This document shows positions 31,095 to 39,061 of a stretch of 39,061 nt of DNA, in pieces. Every line of letters starts with the position of its first letter. Positions within the stretch are counted from its first letter, which is position 1. The notes under the pieces are model-generated. The model was given only the letters and a program-made list of their open reading frames with translations. It searched no databases and was not told the DNA's origin. The translations under genes and the position numbers were made by a program. This stretch comes from a virus: the IMG/VR virus record IMGVR_UViG_3300006749_000037, positions 1 through 39,061 of that record; one strand, written 5' to 3'.

Positions 31095-33221
31095 TCACCT
31101 TCCTTTCAAGAACATTAGATTATTATAAATAGTCGGCATGAATTTATCTTTTACAATTCCTAATGTTGGAACTTCAAAGTGATGAGCTTTCGCTATCATT
31201 GGACTCTTTGATCTTAAAGTTGTAGAATTCATTTCGCGAATGATTGGCTTATACACGTCTAAAAAACCCATTTCATTTTTTTCAAACCCAGCTATACCCT
31301 TGACAATAAATAAGTTCATTTGAGTCTCTTGAATAATAGGTGCGGTATCGGCATTTTGCAAAGGATCAACTTTTACATTTACACCATCAATCATTTTTCT
31401 AGACGATACAGAGAATGTCGGTGTCATCATAAACTTTACTTGAGGAGGGATCGTTTTCAAATTGATTTTTTTATCGTTAATCAACCTTCTGGTTCTCGAT
31501 TCGGGATTCGCGAATTGAATCTCTGCGGAAGTTCTGATAACTTGAGGAGATGCAAGAAGCCTTTTTGGTACTATGTCAGCTATTACTCTAGTTATTTCTT
31601 TAGATTCTTTGAATTTTTTCCTCTTTAGAGATTTGAGAAATTGCTTAGGGTTGTCTGTGACAAAGAAGCTATCCTCTCCTAAATACTCTTTAGCATCAAC
31701 AAGAGGGTCTACGGTTTGCTCAGTTGCTCTCATCAGTATTGTTTTTCTGGGAGCAGCAATAGTGAGATTAAAGTTAGTTAATGACTTGTTTGACAAACTT
31801 GTCGCCCCAACAAGTGCAGGGAAGGCTGACGCTTCCATTTCCTTGGCTCTGACGGATTTTGCCATTCTGAATTCTCTGACGTCATCTGGTGGAATGTTTA
31901 TTATTCCTCTAGAGGTGGTTATAGTTTTATTTCCAAGAACCAAATTAGATGGAGTCAGAAATGCCGAGTGTGCTTGTGTGTTAACAAAATCAGACCTCTC
32001 TGGATTTTTAAGAAAGTTCGTACCCTTTAAAGAAATGTTTGGATAATATTTTTTCTTTTCGTTACCTACTCTACTTGAGTAATCTTCAACGGTATAAAAT
32101 CCGAATCCTTTTTTTGTTTCAGAAAATACGTTGTAGCCTAGTGGTTCTTTTTCAATTTTAAGTTTCTCATCAGTCACTGTTTGTATTGACAATACAATCT
32201 TTTTTGAGCTTGAAATTTTAGGATTGTTTCCGGAAAAATAAGTCTTCTCTGGTTTTAAATCGTAAGTTTTGATAATTGATTCATACAAATTAGAAAATCT
32301 TTTGGATAGATTCAAAATACTTTCAGGATTAGTTTTTTTTGTAGGTAGCAGAATGTCAAAGATTTGCTTGTATACATTCTTGTCCACCGAATTACCCATT
32401 AGCTGAGAGGCGTTATAAAAAGCGATTGCTGCTTGACCAAATTCTGATTGTCTTGGTTTCTTGCTGTTGATTTTTATTTTTGTTCTACCAGGATCGAGTA
32501 ATTGATCCATGACAGAAGAAGAGAATCCGGGCTTGAATAAAAGTTTATCATAGTCATAGTTTTGTAAAACATCGGAATAATAAGTAGAGACAAAGTTTGA
32601 TGATTTGTTAAGCATAGAAACTAAATTTGTGACATAGTCTTTGAAGGCTGTATCTATTTTTAAATTAATTCTGTACCCTACCTCCAACAAAGACTCTTGA
32701 TCTTTCAGCCGATCTGTAATTACAAATGTCTTAACTCCCAGTTTTGAAAAAGTTGACACTTCCCTTACGGCTGATACAAACTTGGCATCCTTTAAAGTAT
32801 CTTTAGTTACGTTATTTGAGTCAAAGATTTGCTTGCTGCCAAAATTATCTTTTAATTTTTCTCTATTAAAGTCAAACTTTTTCCCACTTTTTGAAGTTGC
32901 CCTTTCTTGGCTCAAGAGCCTGTTGTTTTCAAAGACAAGTCCGGCGATTTCTTTTTCGCGAAACTCATAAGAATTGTCTACCAACACCATTAAACGATTA
33001 AGGTGTGGCTTTTCTTTAATAACTTCTTGGCGGTAAACAGCGCCGCCCGTAATTTTAGTTGAAGAATTTATCTTGTCAAACAAGGCCCTATTTCTTTTCA
33101 ACATTTCTCGCGCGACAGGGGAGACATCAAGGGCCAACATTCTTTCATTTAAATAGCAGATAGAAATCACATCGTTGTCTTCTGTTTGTGTCTCTACGGT
33201 CATTCTCAAAGATTTATTCAT
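31095..33221 (-). CDS. Large structural or tail-associated protein (708 aa), unknown family
   Basis: I place the start at the ATG at 33221 (GGGGA 6 nt upstream); a longer frame to 33305 would overlap the previous gene for 90 nt. The protein is Lys/Ser/Asn-rich and mostly mixed alpha/beta. The first third has helical charged stretches (VAREMLKRNRALFDKINSS, EIAGLVFENNRLLSQERATS), and the rest has alternating helix and strand, including LSIQTVTDEKLKIEKEP and VKFMMTPTFSVSSRKMID. No catalytic or membrane motif is seen. It lies inside the structural block and is coupled to its neighbours by an 8-nt overlap upstream. A tail or baseplate role is by context only. Confidence 0.75.
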   Translation of the reverse strand: MNKSLRMTVETQTEDNDVISICYLNERMLALDVSPVAREMLKRNRALFDKINSSTKITGGAVYRQEVIKEKPHLNRLMVLVDNSYEFREKEIAGLVFENNRLLSQERATSKSGKKFDFNREKLKDNFGSKQIFDSNNVTKDTLKDAKFVSAVREVSTFSKLGVKTFVITDRLKDQESLLEVGYRINLKIDTAFKDYVTNLVSMLNKSSNFVSTYYSDVLQNYDYDKLLFKPGFSSSVMDQLLDPGRTKIKINSKKPRQSEFGQAAIAFYNASQLMGNSVDKNVYKQIFDILLPTKKTNPESILNLSKRFSNLYESIIKTYDLKPEKTYFSGNNPKISSSKKIVLSIQTVTDEKLKIEKEPLGYNVFSETKKGFGFYTVEDYSSRVGNEKKKYYPNISLKGTNFLKNPERSDFVNTQAHSAFLTPSNLVLGNKTITTSRGIINIPPDDVREFRMAKSVRAKEMEASAFPALVGATSLSNKSLTNFNLTIAAPRKTILMRATEQTVDPLVDAKEYLGEDSFFVTDNPKQFLKSLKRKKFKESKEITRVIADIVPKRLLASPQVIRTSAEIQFANPESRTRRLINDKKINLKTIPPQVKFMMTPTFSVSSRKMIDGVNVKVDPLQNADTAPIIQETQMNLFIVKGIAGFEKNEMGFLDVYKPIIREMNSTTLRSKSPMIAKAHHFEVPTLGIVKDKFMPTIYNNLMFLKGR

Positions 33222-33963
33222 AAGTGATCCCCACTGCAAGTTGTTTTGTAGGCACTGGATTTGGCGATGCCATTTCCATATCTTCAAGTTCTTGCACAGT
33301 TTCATTGCGTTGATCGTGTGTTCGTACTTCTGATATTTTGTAATTAGGTTCTTTGACGTAGATTAGACTATCATGAGCTTGACTTGAGTGTTGAGAACCA
33401 ACCATAAATTTGCCTGCGTGATCATGCACAGGACCGCCGTACTCTTCGTTTGTCAATGGGTTGTAGAAATAGCCAGATTCCATAGCAATCTCACCAGAAG
33501 TTAATATTTTCTCTCCCGTAAGTGGGCCATAGTATTGATTGAATAGATCATTTTCAAACCCTAAATTATCTATAAAGCAACTGCAAAATACGGCGGTTGT
33601 TTCTGCATCTTCATTTGGTATTTTGTCAAAAGCAATCGTAGTAGAAAACTTATCGACCGTGTTGGAGTGAGAGGTAAACTCAAAGTCTGCCTTAGAAAGA
33701 ATTGTTATTTGCCTTAATCCATCTTGTAAAAACAAAGTGTCGACTCCGCTTATAAGTTTTGAAATTTTTGAATTGCGGTGCACTAAGCAAAGTTTAATCT
33801 TTAAATCGAGATCGTCTCTATACCAAGACCGACCTAAATCGTGAATGTGATCAAACAGTGAAATAGTGACAGAGATTGTTTTAAACAAGTCGTCTGAGTT
33901 TACCCTTATTGTATCTATGTATACGTTTGGTAGGTTTTCTTTTCCAATCAATTGTAAATCCAT
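33214..33963 (-). CDS. Virion protein with a GPVHxH motif (249 aa)
   Basis: The N-terminal half (residues 1-120) is beta-rich (LPNVYIDTIRVNSDDLFKTI). Around residues 164-193 lies FYNPLTNEEYGGPVHDHAGK, continuing to MVGSQHS, with His180, His182 and His192. This short segment (Gly-Pro-x-His-x-His, then a Gly-Ser-x-His) recurs in several phage structural proteins that I remember from marine phages, and its histidines could bind a metal. The C-terminus is acidic and polar. The ATG overlaps the upstream stop as TAATG. Function is unknown; a baseplate or fibre component is inferred from its place. Confidence 0.75.
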   Translation of the reverse strand: MDLQLIGKENLPNVYIDTIRVNSDDLFKTISVTISLFDHIHDLGRSWYRDDLDLKIKLCLVHRNSKISKLISGVDTLFLQDGLRQITILSKADFEFTSHSNTVDKFSTTIAFDKIPNEDAETTAVFCSCFIDNLGFENDLFNQYYGPLTGEKILTSGEIAMESGYFYNPLTNEEYGGPVHDHAGKFMVGSQHSSQAHDSLIYVKEPNYKISEVRTHDQRNETVQELEDMEMASPNPVPTKQLAVGITYE

Positions 33964-34925
33964 TAGCAGTTCTCCAAGTCATCTGGTCCAATTTTAGTAG
34001 AGTAGATGTCAAACCTTTCTGTTCTGAGGTCGGGGCAGATTAGTTCTTCATCTAAAAAATTACTATTAATCTCAAGCCTATCCACAGCTTCACACAATTC
34101 TTCTTTTGGTATAAGTTCATCGCCTACTACGCTAAAAAAGTATTCAACATAATCTAGACCATTTGCTGCGGTAAATAAGCCAAAATTTTCTGCATTGTCA
34201 ACTAAAATTCCGTTTACAATGTTTGAAAATTGTTTCGGAAACTTAAGTCTGTGTAAAGATCCGGTTTGCATAACTTCGAAAACTTCAATTTCGAAGTTAT
34301 CTTTCTCGTAAAACGAGTTGAATTCTTTTATGTGAATTATTGGCTCTGTAAACGAAAGCTCAACATATCTTCCATCTGAAAAAGTTTGAGAGAAAAATTC
34401 AGTTTCCGGTATAGGATTATCCAGAATGTTCTTGAGAGTTGCATTGATTGACATGTCAACTTCAACTTGAGGTATAAACACGCTTCCACTTAGTGATTTC
34501 TGACCATGACGATTTGTTAAATCAACTTGGTGCACCATCTGTGAGTTTGAAATGTGACCTTTAAGCATTGTTATTTGGTAATTAGGGTGTTTGTCGGAAG
34601 AATAAGAAGATTTCCCCAGAGCGTGAAGGCAGTTTTGCTTCTGGTCCATTTTTTCTACAACTTGTCTCTGGAAGTCTATGTTGATTGGTTGTTGATACTC
34701 CACCTCTTGCCTTGGAGACCTTCCGAGTTTTAACTTTGGGGTCTCCGAGATGATTCTTTGGTGAGATGCTTCCTGCGCCTCTGCAGATCCAGACAGTCTA
34801 TAGATAACATCGCTATCTACAAATTCGTAATATTTTGGGTTTAATTTTCCAATTGAATAAAGATATCTACCGTATGGAGTCAGCTCTATGTTCATTACTT
34901 CTGTTTTTTTATTAAAAAATGTCAC
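33963..34925 (-). CDS. Virion structural protein with LTPYGRYL-type N-terminus (320 aa)
   Basis: The N-terminus FNKKTEVMNIELTPYGRYL, followed by YSIGKLNPKYYEFVDSDVIY, has the pattern of a family of cyanophage-like virion proteins that begin with K-K-x-E-V-x-x-x-x-LTPYG and a hydrophobic P-x-Y-Y-x-F-x-D segment. The rest is beta-rich with acidic loops (DDLENC at the end). There are no membrane segments. The gene starts 10 nt after the end of the preceding large structural gene. Its likely site is the baseplate or the tail, inferred from the family pattern and the block it belongs to. Confidence 0.82.
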   Translation of the reverse strand: MTFFNKKTEVMNIELTPYGRYLYSIGKLNPKYYEFVDSDVIYRLSGSAEAQEASHQRIISETPKLKLGRSPRQEVEYQQPINIDFQRQVVEKMDQKQNCLHALGKSSYSSDKHPNYQITMLKGHISNSQMVHQVDLTNRHGQKSLSGSVFIPQVEVDMSINATLKNILDNPIPETEFFSQTFSDGRYVELSFTEPIIHIKEFNSFYEKDNFEIEVFEVMQTGSLHRLKFPKQFSNIVNGILVDNAENFGLFTAANGLDYVEYFFSVVGDELIPKEELCEAVDRLEINSNFLDEELICPDLRTERFDIYSTKIGPDDLENC

Positions 34926-34934
34926 AATTCATCC

Positions 34935-37900
34935 TCAATATTGAATTCCATCGGTGTCTACATCGGTGGCAACCTGTGCTTCGTCGGCAGTCTCGAGATC
35001 AGTATCAATACCCTCTGTTCCAGTGGTGACTATACCAACAACACCACCACCACCACCGCCTACGGCGCCGCCAGTACCGGCAATGATGCCTTCATTACCA
35101 GATTGATTGGAGCCAAGTATGACATCTGGTACTCCATCCGCCAAATCTTGCGCCACAAGGTCTAGTGTTTCAAGATCTTCCACTGCATTGTCAAGATCAA
35201 GGTCTTGATCTTGCTCAGAAGCATCTGATTCGACCTGCTGTTCTTCTGTGGTTTCCTCTTCTTGCTCGAAGTTATTGTTGCCCTCTGCTGGTATTGACGG
35301 CAATTCAGGAGGTATGCTTACTGGTATCTCAATGTCGTCTGTTACATCTTTCATGTCAAAGTCAGGTATTATTGTTTCCACAGGTGCATTTTTGGCAATC
35401 CAAGCGGCAGGAGTTGTTTCAACGGGATCCCACTCCGGAATGTTGGTCGTATAATTTGAAAAGTCCACATTACCTATTTCAACTTCCGCATCAATCTTTG
35501 CCATCTCAATAAGAGAGAAAAAATCATAAGGCCAATTAAATTGGAGGTTTGAGGTTATACCAAATTCATCAACATCGGCTAAAGATGATACCGGTTGCGT
35601 ATAAAGATTAAAATTAGATCCAACAGCTTTTTTAAAGTAATTTGAGTTAGCTCTCTGTTTTACTTTGAATACCATCCATTGCAATCTATTGGGTAGGTTA
35701 ATAGTATCGTTCCCGGCTTCCCCACCCGGTCCCAAGAGTTCTTTCCTAAGAAGGGGGTGAGTAATAATTACCTCAGATTCTTCCATTGTCTCTCCAATCG
35801 TTGGAGGTAAATTCTGCCAGATGTCGGCAAGATCTTGTTGATTTAGCGTATGTTTAAATTCAAAAATGTACATAGCAATTGGATCTACGCCATCAAATCT
35901 TAAAAAATCAAACGATGGAGGTAATACAAATTTTTCCATTTTCTTTAGTTGCAACAATACAGATCTACCTATCTGAGTCGCAGCCGGTCCTTGGGTTAAA
36001 ATCTGTAAATTTCCTTGCTTGAATTGATCAACTTTGTTTTGATCAAGTTTGAAAAACTTTCTTCTTCCACCATCCTTAATAAATGGGATGGCAACAACTG
36101 CCTCAGAAATCTCTTTCTTCTTCGCAATTTTTCCAAGCTTCGTAGATACTCCTTTGAATCCCAAGAACTTTGACAGGTCCTTCATGGTTGAATTGGCAGG
36201 TTTGTTCATAACTTGTCTTTGATAACTTCTAGGGATTGGTCCGACCTCAAGAAATACTCCATCTTTTCTCTCCGGAATTCTGCCATACTGATGCCAAATT
36301 CCTCGGGGGACAGACTCTGACGCATACGCTGGTACAGACAGGAGCCCGTTCTCATGACTTATGTGATTAAAGTTTAACATTGGAGTTTCTAGTTTTGGTT
36401 GGATAATCCAACGAGAGTCTTCGTTAACTCCGGAGTCTACAACAATCTGACTTGTTACATCTCCACCGCTGTTTGCTCTTCTTGTTGCTGTTCGTCCGAG
36501 ACCATCAACCGTCACGGAAGCAGAAAGTTGCATTGCATTGGCATCAATGTTCAAGATTGCCTGTGGTCCCTCACTAATCCTCACAGTTGTACCACTTGAT
36601 GTAATGTGAGTCGCATCAAATCTGGTGTATTCGTAGATCGCTTTAGCTTGTAATTCTCTCAAAGATACCTGTTGTCCACTACCCGTTATGATAATGTGAC
36701 ACCACGCTTCTCCGTGATAATACGGTGGTGTATATGGAAAATTGTAGCCATGATAAGAATCTCTTTGAAGCTCGACTGTATTGGCTCCAGTGCTTTCCAA
36801 ATCAAATCTTTCTAGATCAAACAAAAATGGGCTATGCGAAGATGTGTTGAATTCAGTCATTCCAAATGTTGGCACTCCAAAACCAGAAGGTCTAGAGTAC
36901 ATCGTAAATGTCTCGCGAGATGCAAGAGCACCAGTTAACAGAATGTCTTGTGGAGGCGAGTATGGAATTTCAGAACTTCCACTATGGTGAACAAAAGGTC
37001 TTGACCTATTCATAGACCGTTTCATCTTGACTCTCATTCCATAAACAACTCCATTTTCAAGTGTTCCAAGTTCAGACTGTTTTTTAGAAACAATAGACGA
37101 CATGTTACCGCCTTGTAAAAAGAACGACGGTACTTCAGCAAAAAAATTATTTGCCATTGCACTATAAATTTCAGCGCCTCTTCCTCCAAACTCGGCGGAA
37201 GAACTGAGGTTTCCAAAACTGTCAGGCTCCATGGAGGCTACTCTAATATTTGAAATTAGATTAGGACTTATTATTGCCTCAAATGGAATTCTTTCACTAA
37301 ATGATTGACTTACAAAAGCTTCGGGTGTTGAAGAGATGCCTCGAGCGTCAGTCCTTGGCTTCATAGTCTCCGTTAAGATTGGAAAATCAACTGCGACTCC
37401 AGACTTTATAGTATTAAACAAAATACCAGGGGCAAAGAGTGCATTGTAAAGAGGTTGAGTACCTAAATAATAGTTCAAAACCTCATGCCCTGCTCCAGCG
37501 TAAACCTTGATGTCGCTATCACAATCGTCGTAAAACTGTTGAACCATTTGTCCTGTTCTTTGACATGGATAAAATCCTTCGTATGGTAAAAACTTTTTTA
37601 AAACTTTGCATCGCAAACTTAAGACCGTACCATTAGTGAAGCCTTCATGGTCCTCTTTGATTATCTCAAAGTTTTTCATAAATTCTGAATTCGAGTAAAC
37701 CTCGTAAAACTTAGCCTTAGATGAGTCTTCCGATCCGGAGATACCTCCAGAGACTTCGAATAGGTCTTGTTCAAATAGGTCTGAGGCCTCAAACAAGTCT
37801 TCGAATTGAGTTGAGATTCTAAACTCTGGTATTACAGAGTAGTTTTTTGCTTTATTTTGAACTTCGTTCGCAAAATCTGAGTAAGAATTATAAAAAGGAT

Positions 37901-39061
37901 TCTTAGGTTCAGTAGTGTAAATTCCTTTAGCTCCTCTGGTTTGCCTTGTTCTTCCAGCCTCCCATACGGTACCACCTTGATATCGTTTGACATTTGTTGA
38001 CATTAAACCTCCGGTTTGAGGGACAAGCATACCAGACGGATTTGATACAGCTTCAACTGACCGTAAAGATATTCTTCTAGAATACAATGGTCCTGGACTG
38101 AACAAACGGTTTGCTACAGAAACAAATCCGCTCCCGTCATTGTTAATCGCTGGATTGTTGATAGCGTTAGAAACATTAGTCATGTTGCGATTAAATTGGT
38201 GCCATGTATTCATTAACAATCCTTCTCCGTATCTTCCGCCCCAAGCAAAATCTCTATTTGTAGGGCCAATGTTAAGGGAAGTATCTTCAGACAGAAAATA
38301 AACTGCATCAATATCTTGACCATACTGCCTTGTCAAAAATGCATAGTCTTCATCCATTGGCCATGTTGATTGTGTTAGAGTTTCAACTACTGGTTCATTA
38401 ACAGTCCCACCAGGATCGTAAATGTTTTCTAAACCAAATGAACTTGTTAAGAAGAACTGATTTCTGTCAAGTCTTTTATGTTTATAAAATGACTCAAACT
38501 GCGGTCTTGTTCGAACCTTTGATAGAAATTGATTTTCCATCTTTGGCCAAACTGTCTCTCGGTATTGCAGAAACTCCCAGTAGGTCAAAGGAGAGTCTTG
38601 CCGGTTCAGTCCATCGTCTAAGTATAGCTTTGTAATTTCAGGATATTCTGTCTTGTCTTCGTTTAAATCAAGTTTAAGTAAATTATTCACAGTAGTGTTT
38701 GAAAATGGCATTAGTTCATTAGAAAAACTTGAAATAATTGAGAATTTTTGAGGTACTGGATTTCGCCTTCCATCTCTAGTTCTCAAATGTTTTCCAACAT
38801 TCCATGTCACCGGATAATGTCTTTCTGATACAGGTGGCTCAACAAAATTGTAGATTACAGAATTTCTTTCTCGTATAATAAAATCGCCACCGTCATTTCT
38901 AATGTTTTTTAATTGCCCTTGAGTTACGAATGAAAGTTGATTGTTTTTTTTGTGGTATCTTGTAATTGGGTTTTGACTAATTCTAGTTTGTTGCCAAGTT
39001 GAAAATCCATACGGACCATTTCTGTGTGTATTAAGGGCGGGTAGATCTTGTTGTGGAGCAG
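34935..39061 (-). CDS. Very large virion structural protein, 5' end cut by window edge (at least 1374 aa)
   Basis: The frame is open to the right edge, so the N-terminus is missing; a GTG at 38810 is not the true start, because coding continues upstream with NTHRNGPYGFSTWQQ and RYHKKNNQLSFV, a sequence pattern I know from large structural proteins of uncultured marine phages. The body is rich in aromatic and Gly/Asn residues with beta segments. The C-terminal part (near 35000-35300) is an acidic, Gln-rich low-complexity tail (EEETTEEQQ) followed by a Gly-rich stretch (GGAVGGGGGGVV). No catalytic motif or membrane segment is seen. It opens the structural block in this window. Confidence 0.82.
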   Translation of the reverse strand, partial: APQQDLPALNTHRNGPYGFSTWQQTRISQNPITRYHKKNNQLSFVTQGQLKNIRNDGGDFIIRERNSVIYNFVEPPVSERHYPVTWNVGKHLRTRDGRRNPVPQKFSIISSFSNELMPFSNTTVNNLLKLDLNEDKTEYPEITKLYLDDGLNRQDSPLTYWEFLQYRETVWPKMENQFLSKVRTRPQFESFYKHKRLDRNQFFLTSSFGLENIYDPGGTVNEPVVETLTQSTWPMDEDYAFLTRQYGQDIDAVYFLSEDTSLNIGPTNRDFAWGGRYGEGLLMNTWHQFNRNMTNVSNAINNPAINNDGSGFVSVANRLFSPGPLYSRRISLRSVEAVSNPSGMLVPQTGGLMSTNVKRYQGGTVWEAGRTRQTRGAKGIYTTEPKNPFYNSYSDFANEVQNKAKNYSVIPEFRISTQFEDLFEASDLFEQDLFEVSGGISGSEDSSKAKFYEVYSNSEFMKNFEIIKEDHEGFTNGTVLSLRCKVLKKFLPYEGFYPCQRTGQMVQQFYDDCDSDIKVYAGAGHEVLNYYLGTQPLYNALFAPGILFNTIKSGVAVDFPILTETMKPRTDARGISSTPEAFVSQSFSERIPFEAIISPNLISNIRVASMEPDSFGNLSSSAEFGGRGAEIYSAMANNFFAEVPSFFLQGGNMSSIVSKKQSELGTLENGVVYGMRVKMKRSMNRSRPFVHHSGSSEIPYSPPQDILLTGALASRETFTMYSRPSGFGVPTFGMTEFNTSSHSPFLFDLERFDLESTGANTVELQRDSYHGYNFPYTPPYYHGEAWCHIIITGSGQQVSLRELQAKAIYEYTRFDATHITSSGTTVRISEGPQAILNIDANAMQLSASVTVDGLGRTATRRANSGGDVTSQIVVDSGVNEDSRWIIQPKLETPMLNFNHISHENGLLSVPAYASESVPRGIWHQYGRIPERKDGVFLEVGPIPRSYQRQVMNKPANSTMKDLSKFLGFKGVSTKLGKIAKKKEISEAVVAIPFIKDGGRRKFFKLDQNKVDQFKQGNLQILTQGPAATQIGRSVLLQLKKMEKFVLPPSFDFLRFDGVDPIAMYIFEFKHTLNQQDLADIWQNLPPTIGETMEESEVIITHPLLRKELLGPGGEAGNDTINLPNRLQWMVFKVKQRANSNYFKKAVGSNFNLYTQPVSSLADVDEFGITSNLQFNWPYDFFSLIEMAKIDAEVEIGNVDFSNYTTNIPEWDPVETTPAAWIAKNAPVETIIPDFDMKDVTDDIEIPVSIPPELPSIPAEGNNNFEQEEETTEEQQVESDASEQDQDLDLDNAVEDLETLDLVAQDLADGVPDVILGSNQSGNEGIIAGTGGAVGGGGGGVVGIVTTGTEGIDTDLETADEAQVATDVDTDGIQY

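Noticed and set aside
31118-31130. TATAAATA, the T4 late promoter sequence
   Set aside because: It is on the plus strand inside the 3' end of a minus-strand gene, pointing away from all genes.
31573-32046. Plus-strand frame of 157 codons
   Set aside because: It lies wholly antisense to the 708-aa structural gene, has no ribosome site, and no gene in the window is convincingly on the plus strand.
1-39061. tRNA genes, CRISPR arrays, insertion sequences, integrase and attachment sites
   Set aside because: No cloverleaf, regularly spaced repeat, transposase or recombinase motif was seen by eye; a tRNA search program would settle the first point.

Overview
The window reads as part of a large tailed double-stranded DNA bacteriophage genome. 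Every gene I can support lies on the minus strand, packed head to tail with ATGA or TAATG overlaps, so transcription runs from right (39061) to left (1). The packaging and head genes are of the T4 type: a gp17-like terminase, a gp20-like portal and a gp21-like prohead protease. I see no integrase, tRNA, CRISPR array or insertion sequence. A very short-signal lipoprotein and a predicted outer-membrane-barrel/inner-membrane protein suggest a Gram-negative host. Several structural proteins resemble families I know from uncultured marine and cyanophage-like myoviruses; that resemblance is from memory, not a search.

Layout in order of transcription: (1) 39061-25139 is a virion module of large beta-rich structural proteins (tail, baseplate or fibre), ending in a paralogous pair. 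(2) 25105-16861 is a DNA-metabolism and envelope module: RuvC-like resolvase, a possible envelope-spanning protein, HxGH nucleotidyltransferase, a small tagged protein, DnaG-type primase, a lipoprotein, a 96-aa unknown, and a single-chain Mre11-Rad50 (SbcD-SbcC) fusion. Four genes here are preceded by TTGACA-N17 host-type promoters. (3) 16822-15769 is a cluster of three small membrane proteins resembling a holin and spanin-like partners. (4) 15766-12108 holds small proteins, a previously unlisted 23-residue cysteine-rich peptide, and the terminase. (5) 12104-6620 holds portal, helical head-associated proteins, protease, a phage-encoded ribosomal protein bS21 and a small beta-rich protein. (6) 6608-1 holds large fibre-like proteins, the last one cut by the window edge. 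The major capsid protein is not recognisable in the window.

The most notable signals are these. Four small proteins share an almost identical N-terminal helix (MKLTKETLKRIIKEEL type), and a degenerate form sits beside the prohead protease; I suggest it is a capsid-targeting tag cut by that protease. A translationally coupled 9-cysteine micropeptide resembles a metallothionein. Mre11 and Rad50 are fused in one chain. A barrel-linker-TM-coiled-coil protein has a strong internal start site. bS21 is encoded inside the head module. A GC-rich RNA leader with mutually exclusive hairpins precedes the protease. Two promoter classes separate DNA-metabolism genes from other units.
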